DNA of 64,000 nt from Gemmatimonadota bacterium (GTDB taxonomy: Bacteria > Latescibacterota > UBA2968 > GCA-2709665). The stretch spans positions 1 through 64,000 of the forward strand of contig JAPPFJ010000012.1 of the NCBI GenBank assembly GCA_028877215.1, in the 5' to 3' direction. Below the pieces are notes generated by a model. The model saw nothing but the letters and a program-made list of their open reading frames with translations. It had not been told where the DNA came from and searched no databases. This document shows positions 1 through 8,944 of the stretch, in pieces. A program made the translations under genes and the position numbers. Each line of letters starts with the position of its first letter. Position 1 is the stretch's first letter.

Positions 1-45
1 AGTATACTCTCACAAGCTGAGGCTCAACTCATTTTAACATAGTGA

Positions 46-75
46 CTCACGTCTCACCGCCTCACGTCTCACCGC
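46..75. repeat. Tandem 15-bp repeat at the left edge
   Basis: Two perfect head-to-tail copies of CTCACGTCTCACCGC. The same word forms the outer arms of the interspersed inverted-arm repeats found elsewhere in the window (for example near 4640 and 52490), so this is probably the remnant of one such element. The rest of 1-211 shows no gene. Confidence 0.6.
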
Positions 76-211
76 CTTTGCCTGACTGCTACTCAGGGTA
101 ACATCTGTTCGGGTACATAGGTAACACTTTTCGGAGCGGCTTGTGCAGGCTTTCACGAGACCATTGAAATGAGAAATGTTGATTTCCGAAACAGTCGCGT
201 CTCCTTTTCAA

Positions 212-241
212 TTGACACCTCCGGAAATTCGCGATTATCAT
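212..241 (+). promoter_or_regulatory. Candidate sigma-70-type promoter for the tandem PhyH gene
   Basis: TTGACA at 212-217 is followed after 18 bases by TATCAT at 236-241, five of six matches to the -10 consensus. The predicted transcription start near 248 leaves a leader of about 50 bases before the start codon at 298. This was called by eye only. Confidence 0.45.
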
Positions 242-297
242 GACTACTACATATTATGATGGCTTCTGGAGAATGTACAAATTACAGGAGGTTGGAA

Positions 298-2055
298 ATG
301 GACCGGCAAGAGATGAGCCACGAGGAGAACTACTGCTTCGACGTCTCGGGCTACCTGATTCTGCGGGGCGTTTTGACTCCCGGCGAGATTGAAGCCTGCA
401 ATCGGGCGCTCGAGCTCGAGGGCAGCGAGAATGGGATGCTGGGATGGCCCGCGCCGCACAGGGAGCCGTTCCGCGATCTGATGGTCCATCCCCTTCTGGT
501 TAATTACCTGAACCAGCTGATCGGATATGGATTCCGGCTGGACAGGGAACCGGAGCTGATCGGCAACGCGGAGGGGGCCGCCGGCGGCCTCGTTGGCGGC
601 AATGAACCGATGGACGCCGGCCGGGCCTACTACATTCTCAACGGCCGCCGGCACTGCCAGGGAATACACGCTATCTGGGCGCTGTCCGATGCGAGCGCGG
701 GAGACGGCGGGTTTTCGCTGGTTCCGTGCAGCCACAAGAGCAACGTTGAAACCCCTGACGACGTGCTGACGGGAAGGGACGACCTGGGACTTACCGTGCA
801 GCCGTCGCTTGACGCGGGCGATCTGCTGCTGTGCGCGGCGACCCTGCTGCAGGGCGTCCGTCCCGGAGCGGCGGCGCACCCGCAGCAGCTGCTCCAGTAC
901 AGTTACGCGGGGCACGCGGCGGTGCAGTCCACCGGCACCGGACCGAAGACCCGGCGGGAAGACCAGCCGGAATGGATGGAGCAACTGACGCCGGAGCAGC
1001 GTGTGATGCTCCACAAGCCCGGATACAGCGATACGGACCCGCCTCCCACGCTCAGCTCGGACGGACAGACCTGTTGGGTGGACCCGGAACCCGACCTGTC
1101 CCACCCTTCCATCTATATCAGGAATCCGGATTCGAACATCGACGAGAAGGAGTTTTATTTCTGGGACCTGTGCGGTCATCTGGTCCTCCGAAACGTGATG
1201 ACTCCGGAAGACCTGGCGCTGGCGAACGAGGCGATCGACCGGTTTTCGGACCGCATCGTGGTCGAAAGCGTAGACCTCGCCATGGGGTCGAAGAGCCTGG
1301 CCGGGACCGGACGACCCACCATTGCCGGCCTGCTTGAAATGCCCAGACCCTGGTGCGAACCGTTCCGGAAGATGCTCGCCCACCCGGCGGTGGTCCACCG
1401 TCTCACCTGGATGGGCGGGAAGGGCTTCCGGTGTACGGGCTTTGAAGCGATCTGTACGCCCAGGGGCGGCGCCGGACATTTCCTCCACGGCGGCAACGAG
1501 CCACTGAGCCCGTCTCGCAACTACACCTTCCAGAACGGCCGCAGCTATGCGCTGGGGGGACCGTCTGTCGGTGTGGCATGGCAGTTGAGGGATGTCACCG
1601 AAGACGACGGCGGGTTTGCCTGCGTGCCGGGAAGCCACAAGTCGCAGTACGGCATCCCCAGGGGCGTCTGGACCTGCGACGAGGACATGGGGCTGGTGTT
1701 ACATCCGCTGGCGAAGGCCGGGGACGTCATCTTCTTCATGGACGGCCCGCAGGCGCACGGCGCGCTGGCGTGGAAGAGCGACGTGCCGCGCCGCGTTATT
1801 CTCACGCGGTACTCCTCTCGCCACTTCAACGGCGGGGCGGCAATGGCGACTCCGGAGGAACGCTGGGGGGACCTTCTGGAGGGAATGGATGAGGCGCAGC
1901 TTGCGGTGATGCGGGGACCGGACCGCGACGAGAAGGCCAGCAACGTCCCGCGGCTGATTTCGAAGAACGGGAGCATCGAGGTCATCTACGACCGGAGTCG
2001 GGGCGGGCTATACACCAAAGCCACCCCGAAGAAGGCGCCGTCATCAAGGCGGTGA
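298..2055 (+). CDS. Tandem phytanoyl-CoA dioxygenase (PhyH) domain protein, HGG type
   Basis: Two PhyH-like double-stranded beta-helix domains lie in one 585-residue chain, about residues 5-270 and 285-560. An in-frame ATG at 256 exists, but the AGGAGG at 286-291 points to the ATG at 298. The C-terminal domain carries His397-Gly-Gly where Fe(II)/2-oxoglutarate dioxygenases have His-x-Asp, plus a distal His487 in a QAHGALAW context. The N-terminal domain aligns internally but has lost both histidines (LVGGNEP in place of LHGGNEP, and LLQG in place of AHGA), so it looks catalytically dead. The motif PGSHKS/PCSHKS is present in both halves. Family members hydroxylate small molecules; the substrate here is unknown. 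The protein at 37774-39354 has the same two-domain plan. Oxygenase identity is solid, activity is uncertain. Confidence 0.85.
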   Translation: MDRQEMSHEENYCFDVSGYLILRGVLTPGEIEACNRALELEGSENGMLGWPAPHREPFRDLMVHPLLVNYLNQLIGYGFRLDREPELIGNAEGAAGGLVGGNEPMDAGRAYYILNGRRHCQGIHAIWALSDASAGDGGFSLVPCSHKSNVETPDDVLTGRDDLGLTVQPSLDAGDLLLCAATLLQGVRPGAAAHPQQLLQYSYAGHAAVQSTGTGPKTRREDQPEWMEQLTPEQRVMLHKPGYSDTDPPPTLSSDGQTCWVDPEPDLSHPSIYIRNPDSNIDEKEFYFWDLCGHLVLRNVMTPEDLALANEAIDRFSDRIVVESVDLAMGSKSLAGTGRPTIAGLLEMPRPWCEPFRKMLAHPAVVHRLTWMGGKGFRCTGFEAICTPRGGAGHFLHGGNEPLSPSRNYTFQNGRSYALGGPSVGVAWQLRDVTEDDGGFACVPGSHKSQYGIPRGVWTCDEDMGLVLHPLAKAGDVIFFMDGPQAHGALAWKSDVPRRVILTRYSSRHFNGGAAMATPEERWGDLLEGMDEAQLAVMRGPDRDEKASNVPRLISKNGSIEVIYDRSRGGLYTKATPKKAPSSRR

Positions 2056-2087
2056 GAAGGAAAAAGGAAGAAGGAAGAATAAATGCG

Positions 2088-2208
2088 GGGAGACGGAAGA
2101 GGGTAGACGGTAGAAGAGGCCCTTGCCGATATATTCCTCCGACTCGCCTGCGGCATGAGAAGAAAACTTACACGGCATGCGATCTCTACCCTCTACTGTC
2201 TTCCGTCT
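2088..2208 (+). repeat. Inverted-arm interspersed repeat, copy 1 (family A)
   Basis: Arms built from GGTAGAC/GGGAGAC-like words flank a core with CCTTGCC near the left arm and GGCATGAGAAGAA in the middle; the right arm is CTCTACCCTCTAC. The flanking stretch 2056-2495 contains no gene, only this element, the two palindromes listed separately, and a degenerate CTCTCCC hairpin near 2410-2445. Confidence 0.75.
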
Positions 2209-2224
2209 GACTGACCCCCGGGAG

Positions 2225-2243
2225 CGAGGGCATCCTGCCCTCG
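2225..2243. repeat. 19-bp palindromic repeat CGAGGGCATCCTGCCCTCG
   Basis: Near-perfect hairpin sequence. Other copies lie at 2347-2364 (reverse orientation), 27764-27782 and 33138-33156, always between genes. There is no T-run, so it is not a simple intrinsic terminator. Confidence 0.7.
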
Positions 2244-2346
2244 GCGGCTGATTCGCGAGGTCCTGGCGCTGTTATTCCAGTAATGGTTTCGGATGGGTGG
2301 AAGGAACAGGCCCTCGATGCGGATATCGACGGGTTAATTGCTGTTT

Positions 2347-2364
2347 GAGGGCAGGATGCCCTCG
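2347..2364. repeat. Palindromic repeat, second copy, inverted relative to 2225
   Basis: GAGGGCAGGATGCCCTCG is the reverse complement of the copy at 2225-2243. The two could pair in one transcript across about 100 bases. Confidence 0.65.
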
Positions 2365-2495
2365 CTCCGGATATTGGAAGATCATGTCACGGCTTCTTTG
2401 TTTTTTACCCTCTCTCCCGGTGGGAGAGAGGGCCGGGGAGAGAGGTCTGCGGGGCCGGGAAGATGTGGACTTTGATTCAGGTTTCGTTTTTGACT

Positions 2496-3506
2496 TTAGC
2501 TGACGGCTGATCGCTGACGGCTGACAGCTTCCTCTACCCGTTTCTTCATCGGATCGTACCCGATTTTGAGCGGCAGTTCGATCAGTTCGCCCGTGCGTGC
2601 GGATTCGTGCATGGCCACGAGAATTTCAGTTGCGGCTCGCCCTTGCCTGTCGCTGCTCCGGTGCTCGGGGCCCCCTTCCATCCATGCGATCATCTCCCGT
2701 GTCTGTTCCATGAATCCAGGCCTGGGTTCCTCCCGAAACGTGGTGATGCCGTTCCTGTCCGTGAGGACCACTTCGTCCAGGGCGGCGTCTATCGTCCCCT
2801 CGCTTCCCAGAACGCGAAAGCGAAACCCGTCCTTCGGCGTTCTTTCACCCATTTCCACCACCGCGCGGGTCCCGGTCCTGAACGCGACAAGCCCCACGCT
2901 GGATTCTTCGGCGGGGGAGCCCTGATACAGTGTGTCGCGCTTCCGGGAGGCCTGTCCCATCACCCAGTCCGCCTCCGGATCCCCGAGAAGGTATCGCATC
3001 ATGTCGACGATGTGCGTGCCGTTGTCCACGAGACAACTGGTCAGATAGCTCCACACGAGCCGGGGTTCGCCAATAGCGCCGCCGGCGATGAGACTCCGCG
3101 CCTTGTTGAAGTTGGGACTCTGGCGGTGGCGATGGGCAATGACAAGCCGCGTGTTGTTGTGCCGGCACGCCCGGATCATGCCGTCGGCCTCGTCGAGGCT
3201 CAGACACATCGGTTTTTCACACAGTACGCCTTTCGCACCCGCGTTGGCGGCGGCGATGGTCTGTTCCGCGTGAACTTTCGGGAAGGTACAAACGCTGACG
3301 AGGTCGATGCCGGCCTCGCGCCTGAAGAGGTCCTGATAGGACGCGTATCGACACGGAATCTTGAGTTCGTCGCAGGTCCTGTTCAGGTTTTCCGGGTTGA
3401 TGTCGCAGGCGGCAACAAGCTCGACGTTGCCCTGTGCCAGGTAGGCTCGCGCATGGCGTCCGGAGATGTTGCCGCAGCCGATGAGGGCCGCTCGGTATGA
3501 CGGCAT
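2496..3506 (-). CDS. Gfo/Idh/MocA family NAD(P)-dependent oxidoreductase
   Basis: 336 residues with an N-terminal Rossmann fold (LIGCGNISGRHARAY, residues 8-22), the family motif CEKPMCLSLDEAD near residue 96, and an alpha/beta C-terminal domain with GTHIVDMMRYLLGDP. Members oxidise or reduce sugars, inositols and related polyols with a nicotinamide cofactor. The ATG is preceded by CGGAGCG. It lies 64 bases downstream of the aminotransferase gene on the same strand, so the two may be co-transcribed. The last residues (about VSRQRSAVS) are encoded by a CTGACGGCTGA-type intergenic repeat, so the original C-terminus was probably shorter. The substrate cannot be told from sequence. Confidence 0.9.
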   Translation of the reverse strand: MPSYRAALIGCGNISGRHARAYLAQGNVELVAACDINPENLNRTCDELKIPCRYASYQDLFRREAGIDLVSVCTFPKVHAEQTIAAANAGAKGVLCEKPMCLSLDEADGMIRACRHNNTRLVIAHRHRQSPNFNKARSLIAGGAIGEPRLVWSYLTSCLVDNGTHIVDMMRYLLGDPEADWVMGQASRKRDTLYQGSPAEESSVGLVAFRTGTRAVVEMGERTPKDGFRFRVLGSEGTIDAALDEVVLTDRNGITTFREEPRPGFMEQTREMIAWMEGGPEHRSSDRQGRAATEILVAMHESARTGELIELPLKIGYDPMKKRVEEAVSRQRSAVS

Positions 3507-3570
3507 TGGTGTCGCTCCGTGTGATGGGTTCGGACGATGAGGCGACGCGGATCGATTATAACGCCGGCGA

Positions 3571-4509
3571 TCAGGGCGCCCAGGATTTCGCCCGTTCCGC
3601 GTATTCCCGGGCCTGAGCGGGGATGTCCAGGCCGACCTCCTCCGACCAGGCTTCGATGAGCCGTCCGAAGATTGGGCCGGGTCGTCCCGTGCCGACCGGT
3701 TGAAAATCGAAGCGGGTGATGGGTACCATGCAGATGGTCGTCGCCGTATACCATGCTTCTTCGGCGTTCCGGACGTCGTAGGGTTCTATATCGGCTTCGC
3801 GGATCGGGATGTCCAGCTTTTCGGCCAGTTCCATGCATGCCTGTCTTGAGACCCCCCGCAGGATATCGTGGGGTTTGGGCGTCAGGACCTCCCCATTGAG
3901 GACGAAGAAGACGTTGTTTCCGGTGCCTTCGGTGATGAATCCGTGCTCGTCGGTAAGCAGCGCATTGGCGCCGTCTTCCATGCGTTGCGCCTGCAGATTG
4001 GCAAGCTGGTAGTAGATCCGGCTGCGGTTCTTTGCTTTGGGATCGATGTATCGTGCGGGAACGGATTGCTGGGGCGTGACCACGAAATGGGCGCCCTGTT
4101 CGTAATCATGCGCCGCGCCTCCGATGTGGCGCACGAGCGGAATGACGTTGATGGTGACGATGGGACTGACACCTTCGGTGACAAGTGTATCATACAGGGG
4201 AAGGGCGCCACGGGTGACGTTGTGCATGATCTGATAGTCCAGGCCCTCCAGCGCGGGCAGGTTCCGTTCGATGGTCTCCCCGGTGGCGGTTTCCATCTCC
4301 TCGATGCTCAGGCCGCAGTCGATACGGGCGTATTTCATCGAGGCATAGAACCTGTCCATGTGGTTGCGCAGGCGGTAGGGTTTTTGCTTGAATGAACGGG
4401 TCATTTCAAATACCATGTCGCCGAACATCAGGGCCGAATCGAAAATGGAGATTCGGGCATCCCGTTCGGAGACGTAGCTGCCATTGAAATAGACAAGGCG
4501 CCGGGGCAT
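3571..4509 (-). CDS. Class IV PLP aminotransferase (branched-chain / D-amino-acid aminotransferase-like)
   Basis: 312 residues of the fold-type IV PLP family. The N-terminus has FNGSYV and the conserved GDMVFEMTR stretch. Lys160 in AKNRSRIYYQLA is the likely Schiff-base lysine, and ITEGTGNNVFFV is the cofactor-phosphate region typical of this family. It probably moves amino groups between an amino acid and a 2-oxo acid; branched-chain, D-amino-acid and 4-amino-4-deoxychorismate activities cannot be separated by eye. AAAGG precedes the ATG with good spacing. It is upstream of the Gfo/Idh gene, and its own upstream region carries two copies of the family A repeat. Confidence 0.88.
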   Translation of the reverse strand: MPRRLVYFNGSYVSERDARISIFDSALMFGDMVFEMTRSFKQKPYRLRNHMDRFYASMKYARIDCGLSIEEMETATGETIERNLPALEGLDYQIMHNVTRGALPLYDTLVTEGVSPIVTINVIPLVRHIGGAAHDYEQGAHFVVTPQQSVPARYIDPKAKNRSRIYYQLANLQAQRMEDGANALLTDEHGFITEGTGNNVFFVLNGEVLTPKPHDILRGVSRQACMELAEKLDIPIREADIEPYDVRNAEEAWYTATTICMVPITRFDFQPVGTGRPGPIFGRLIEAWSEEVGLDIPAQAREYAERAKSWAP

Positions 4510-4526
4510 GGGAACACCTTTCTGAA

Positions 4527-4657
4527 GGCGGTGAGAGGGGAGAGGTGAGACGTGAGAAGAGGCCCTTGCCCGATATTTTATTCCTTGTTGCCTTTGTCAC
4601 GAGAAGAAACCCCACAAGGCAGGCAATCTCTCCCGTCTCACGTCTTCCCTCTCACCA
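4527..4657 (+). repeat. Inverted-arm interspersed repeat, copy 2 (family A)
   Basis: Left arm GGTGAGACGTGAG, core CCTTGCCCGATATTTTATTCC and CACAAGGCAGGCAATCTC, right arm CGTCTCACGTCTTCC. It lies immediately upstream of the aminotransferase start codon. Confidence 0.75.
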
Positions 4658-4758
4658 GGTGGTGGGGTGTGGTGTGGTCCTCTCCCGTCTCACGCCTACC
4701 ACCTGGTAGCCATTGACGAAATCACGACGTGGCAATATGCATAAAAAGGCCAGAGTCC

Positions 4759-4895
4759 GAATGCGGGAAGACGTAAGACGCAAGAGATGAGAGATCGCCT
4801 GCCTTGTGAGGTCGCTATTCATGCCGAAGGCAAGTAGGTGCAACCAATCGGGCGAGGAATTCATCTCACGTCTCCCGTCTTACCTCTAACCGCAT
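4759..4895 (-). repeat. Inverted-arm interspersed repeat, copy 3, reverse orientation
   Basis: The core reads GCCTGCCTTGTGAGG, the reverse complement of the forward copies. The outer arms are ATGCGGGAAGACG and CGTCTTACCTCTAACCGCAT. With copy 2 it fills the divergent gap between the aminotransferase and dehydratase genes; nothing else is visible in 4510-4989. Confidence 0.75.
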
Positions 4896-4989
4896 TATAT
4901 ATACCATCGGATACGGCTCAATTCAAGCGTCGCAGCAGGCTGGCGGGCACGGGGTTTACCGCCGGGTCTCTCTTGCGAGGACAAGATCG

Positions 4990-6285
4990 ATGAAGATAAC
5001 GGAAATCGAAGTGATTCCCCTGCGGGTCCCGTATGAAGCCCGAATCCGCAAGGCGTACCATCACTTCGCGATGCCGGAGGAAGTGACGGTTTACAGATTT
5101 CATACGGATACCGGGATTGAGGGGCTGGGCGAGAACCCCGGACCGCCGCTCGAACAGCAGGCGCTGGATGCCTATATCGGCACGGACCCGTTCGACCACG
5201 TGATGGGCCGGGGCAGGTTCAATCTGGATATGGCGTGCTACGATCTCATGGGGAAGCATCTGGGCCTGCCCGCGTGGAAGGTGATGGGTCAGCAGGCGCG
5301 TCAATGGGTGGCGATGGGCTGGTGGATGCCGAGCATGTCGCCGGAGGATACGGCGTCGGAAGTCCGGGTGGCGGCGGAACGCGGGTACCGCGGGCTGAAG
5401 TGCAAGGCGCGCGCGTTTTATGACGTGGTGGAATGCGCACAGGCAATTCAGGACGTGGCGCCGCCGGATTTCCGCGTGGAATTCGACTTCAACGGGGCGC
5501 TGATCTGTGTGGAAAAAGCGCTGGCTGTGCTTCGGGCGCTGGAGAAGATCCCGGTGGTGAAGGGCGTCGAGGAGCCGATCTTTGCCTACGATATCGAAGG
5601 ATGGCGCCGGCTGCACGGCGAGATCCGCATTCCATTCTATCTGCACGGCGTGCGGGTGCTTTCCGAGCCGGCCTCGCGGCAGCCGTCAGGGCCATGGACC
5701 GGGCTTCGGGCCGGCGACTTTGAAGGCGCGCTGTGCAGCCACGAGTGTGTGCGCGACGCGCTGGCGGCGGGGTGGACGTTCGCCGCAGCGAATACGCCGA
5801 TCCTGCTGCAATACGTGGGAACGGGAATCACGACGGCGTTCGCACTGCACCTGGGTGCGGTAATGCCTACGGCGACGCTGCCGGGGGTAACGGCCAGCCA
5901 TTCCTACGAAGACGACCTGATCGTGGACGCGCATCCAATCCAGCGCGGCTTTATGAAGGTCCCGGAGGCTCCTGGCCTGGGTGTGGCGTTGGACGAGGAT
6001 GCCGTCGCGAAGTACAGCGAGACGCCGGCGGCGGAATGGCCCCGGCATCTGTCGGTGGTGACATTTCCGGGCGGGCTCAGGCATTATTATCGGAATCTGC
6101 AACAGGCCGAGCGGCTGATGAAGCAGGGTGTGGACGAGTCCTTTGCGCCCGGCGTTCGGCTGGATGAGTGGGAGGACGACGGCGGCGAGCAGTTCGACGG
6201 GTTGTGGAAGCGGCTTCAGAGCCAGGATTGGCCGGTTTGGGACTGTTTATACGAGAGAAAGGTCGAGATAGATGAAGGCGGCTAG
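4990..6285 (+). CDS. Enolase-superfamily (mandelate racemase/muconate lactonizing) enzyme
   Basis: 431 residues. The N-terminal capping domain (MKITEIEVIPLRVPYEARI) is followed by the barrel with the K-x-K pair Lys137/Lys139 (GLKCKA). Metal ligands Asp166 (EFDFN) and Glu194/Glu195 (EEPI) are present. The third acidic ligand of the usual GDE type is not obvious, because the segment reads LHGVRVLSEPAS. Superfamily members abstract a proton alpha to a carboxylate, typically dehydrating or racemising sugar acids. GAGGA precedes the ATG. Its 3' end overlaps the dehydrogenase gene by 14 bases, so translation is coupled, consistent with successive steps of a sugar-acid pathway. Exact substrate unknown. 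Confidence 0.85.
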   Translation: MKITEIEVIPLRVPYEARIRKAYHHFAMPEEVTVYRFHTDTGIEGLGENPGPPLEQQALDAYIGTDPFDHVMGRGRFNLDMACYDLMGKHLGLPAWKVMGQQARQWVAMGWWMPSMSPEDTASEVRVAAERGYRGLKCKARAFYDVVECAQAIQDVAPPDFRVEFDFNGALICVEKALAVLRALEKIPVVKGVEEPIFAYDIEGWRRLHGEIRIPFYLHGVRVLSEPASRQPSGPWTGLRAGDFEGALCSHECVRDALAAGWTFAAANTPILLQYVGTGITTAFALHLGAVMPTATLPGVTASHSYEDDLIVDAHPIQRGFMKVPEAPGLGVALDEDAVAKYSETPAAEWPRHLSVVTFPGGLRHYYRNLQQAERLMKQGVDESFAPGVRLDEWEDDGGEQFDGLWKRLQSQDWPVWDCLYERKVEIDEGG

Positions 6286-7234
6286 ATTGGTCGCGCCGAA
6301 GCGTTGGGAAATCGCCGAAGTGGAGAGACCCGAGCCAACAAGGGATATGATGCTGGTGCGTCTGGAGCGGGCGGGGATTTGCGGTACGGACAAACCGGCG
6401 TTCTATGGCATCGGCGCTTCGTATCCGATGGGGCTTGGGCAGACCGGGCATGAAGGTCTTGGTATCGTAGAGGCCTGTGCCTCCGACGCCTATAGTGCAG
6501 GCGACCGGGTGCTGCTCTGGGGCTTCGACCGGGGCCTGTTTCAGGAATACGTGCTGGCCGATCCGGCGGGGTGCGTCAAACTGCCGATGGACCTCGAGCC
6601 GGAGGTCGCTCTGATGAGCCAGTTGCTGGGGACGGTTATCCACTGTTTCTATAAACTCGGAAACGTGATCAACAGGAACGCGCTGGTGATGGGGCAGGGT
6701 GCGGTGGGACAACTGTTCAACGCCACACTGCGCAACCTGGGTGCAAGGTACATCATCGGCGTGGACCCGCTACCCCACCGGCTGGCTGTGTCGCCGGAGA
6801 TGGGCGCAACCCATACCATCAATCCGGAGACCTGCGATCTCTCGGAAGCGATATCGGAAATCACCGGCGGGGAGATGGTGGACCTGGCGGTGGAAGCCGT
6901 GGGCAGGGAATCGACGTTCAACCTTTGCGGCGACCTGTTGCGTCAGAACGGTACGCTGGTCTATTTCGGCGTGCCGAACAAGGAGAACGCCGAGGGACGG
7001 ATGACCCTGGCGTTTATGGAGATGTTCAGGAAGGAACTGCAGATCGTCACGTCGGTCGGACCGAATCCGGACCTGGATTATACGGCGGCGCTGGATTGGA
7101 TCACCCAGGGCCGGCTGGATGTGCGTCCCATGCTGACGCACCTGTTGCCCTTTGACAAAATCCAGGACGCGTTCGATCTGGCATTCGAGCATCCCGAACG
7201 GGAAGGCGCGGTCAAGGTCGTCCTGGCATTCTGA
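6272..7234 (+). CDS. Medium-chain zinc-type alcohol/threonine dehydrogenase
   Basis: 320 residues. A GroES-like N-terminal domain carries the catalytic-zinc cysteine (AGICGTDKPAF, near residue 37) and TGHEG. The Rossmann domain has GQGAVGQL near residue 148. The lobe with four structural-zinc cysteines is missing: the chain goes straight from GDRVLLWG to LFQEYV, which explains the short length compared with the usual 340-350. It probably oxidises a secondary alcohol of a sugar or sugar acid using NAD(P). It overlaps the upstream dehydratase gene and shares its operon. Confidence 0.87.
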   Translation: MKAARLVAPKRWEIAEVERPEPTRDMMLVRLERAGICGTDKPAFYGIGASYPMGLGQTGHEGLGIVEACASDAYSAGDRVLLWGFDRGLFQEYVLADPAGCVKLPMDLEPEVALMSQLLGTVIHCFYKLGNVINRNALVMGQGAVGQLFNATLRNLGARYIIGVDPLPHRLAVSPEMGATHTINPETCDLSEAISEITGGEMVDLAVEAVGRESTFNLCGDLLRQNGTLVYFGVPNKENAEGRMTLAFMEMFRKELQIVTSVGPNPDLDYTAALDWITQGRLDVRPMLTHLLPFDKIQDAFDLAFEHPEREGAVKVVLAF

Positions 7235-7374
7235 CGGCGTCCGAGACGTCTGCGTCCGGGGTGGCGGCGTTGCGACACACGCCGTTTCGGGCCGATACTT
7301 TCTGTGCCTTTTGTTGCCAATTGAACGGTTTTCATTTTTTGGAATTGAGGTAAAACGCGGAGAATTCGCCTGCG

Positions 7375-8919
7375 ATGCACTGGATGCTTGCCGCTTTGCT
7401 GCTCTGGCCGCTGCCGGGGCTTGCCGGGGAGACACATGTCATGAGAATCACGACGACGATCAATTTCGGACAGGACGTGGGGCAGAATTGGGGTTCGCTG
7501 TTCGAGGCCCGGGACGGGGATGGCCGCGCCGTTCTGGGAGCGGGATTTGTGGGCGTCTACAACACCGCGTTCAGGATGGACCGGTTCACGCTGCAGTTTT
7601 TCCTGCGCGACGACGAGGCCGAGGCGCAATTCGAGACCCTGCCGCCATCCACGGAGGACGGGGGGAGCTATCTGTTCGATCTGGACGGCCGCGTGTACTC
7701 GTGCAGCTATCACCAGGACCGGACCGCGCGGTGGTGGGACGACGAGTCAGGCTCGTGGCAGGCCGACGAGAGTTTCGGCGTGGGCGAAACCGTGAGCGGC
7801 GACGGAAAGATGCGAATTGCGGGGAAGCTCTTTCAGTTCAAGGAGAGCGAGGCCACGTACGACGGCGGGCGCGTCCTGCAAAAGCCCGCGAAAGGACGCT
7901 ATCACCATTTTTACTACGCCCTGGGCTACCTTACGTTTTTCCACAAGGACCAGGATTCGGACCCGCCGTTTACAACACTCTATGCCGTGCCCTGGACGCC
8001 GGGAAGCGGACCGGTGGACTTGGATCAAGCGGTGACGCTGGACCTGAAGTATCCCCAGGAGACGCCGTTTTCCATTGGACAACTCGGAGATGAGATCGTG
8101 AATTCCTCCAATATGGGGGGCGTGTACGTATTCGACGGGTCCGAATGGAAGATCGTGCGGGCGTCGCTGGCGGGCGTGAGCTTTCAGTTGTATTCGATGC
8201 TGAACTGGTACGACGAGATGCTGATCGCCCAGTACCCCACGGGAAACCTGTTCAGGTACGACGGCAGGGAGCTGCGCCATCTGGAAGGCTATCCTCCCGT
8301 GATGCCGGGCGTGTCCGGCAGCGTGCGTGAGGCGCAGACAACGACGATTTACGGTGGGGACCTCTACGTGGGGGTATGGCCCTGGTCGGAATTGTGGCGG
8401 TACGACGCGCACGCAGACGCGTGGCGGTTTGTGAAACGAATGTTCCGCAAGCCGCCGATTACGGACAGAATGAACCATCCCTACGAAGACCGGGTGGTCG
8501 CCTACAACGAGGAACATGGTACCGACCTGGTGATTAACGATTGGGGACAGCGCGTGACCGGACTGGCGCCGATGGGAGACGCGCTTTACCTCTCCGTGAG
8601 CGCAAAGGGGTGCCCTGTGCGTGACATGCGGCATTCGTTCCTGCACGATGACGAGGTGTGGAACCAGTACCGGAAGGTCTACCGTGTGAGAAAACCCGGT
8701 AGCGTTTCCGCGCCCGTTGCCTGGACGGGAAAGCCGACGACGCTGGAGTTTACCATCGACGAGGAGCGGATCAGCATCGCGCAGGACGGCCGGATTCTGG
8801 GTACGGCGCCGGTCCGACCCGGACATGCGGAGAAGACGGTCAAGGACGCGGATATCCAATGGGGCCACGGCATGTTCGGGCCCCTGAGAGCGGAGATGCG
8901 GTCTAACGCGGTGGAGTAA
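7375..8919 (+). CDS. Exported protein with propeller-like repeats, function unknown
   Basis: 514 residues. An N-terminal signal peptide (MHWMLAALLLWPLPGLAG) probably ends near residue 18. The middle (about 230-380) contains repeats such as GGVYVFDGSEW, GNLFRYDGREL and SELWRYDAHADAW that resemble short beta-propeller blades. The C-terminus (TLEFTIDEERISIAQDGR) resembles a beta-sandwich appended to carbohydrate-active proteins. No catalytic motif is recognised. It lies 140 bases after the dehydrogenase and 25 bases before a Gfo/Idh gene on the same strand, which suggests a role on an extracellular polymer. A GGAG sits somewhat far from the ATG; codon 4 is an alternative start. Confidence 0.75.
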   Translation: MHWMLAALLLWPLPGLAGETHVMRITTTINFGQDVGQNWGSLFEARDGDGRAVLGAGFVGVYNTAFRMDRFTLQFFLRDDEAEAQFETLPPSTEDGGSYLFDLDGRVYSCSYHQDRTARWWDDESGSWQADESFGVGETVSGDGKMRIAGKLFQFKESEATYDGGRVLQKPAKGRYHHFYYALGYLTFFHKDQDSDPPFTTLYAVPWTPGSGPVDLDQAVTLDLKYPQETPFSIGQLGDEIVNSSNMGGVYVFDGSEWKIVRASLAGVSFQLYSMLNWYDEMLIAQYPTGNLFRYDGRELRHLEGYPPVMPGVSGSVREAQTTTIYGGDLYVGVWPWSELWRYDAHADAWRFVKRMFRKPPITDRMNHPYEDRVVAYNEEHGTDLVINDWGQRVTGLAPMGDALYLSVSAKGCPVRDMRHSFLHDDEVWNQYRKVYRVRKPGSVSAPVAWTGKPTTLEFTIDEERISIAQDGRILGTAPVRPGHAEKTVKDADIQWGHGMFGPLRAEMRSNAVE

Positions 8920-8944
8920 CGCTCATTATCACGAGGGTAGGAAA

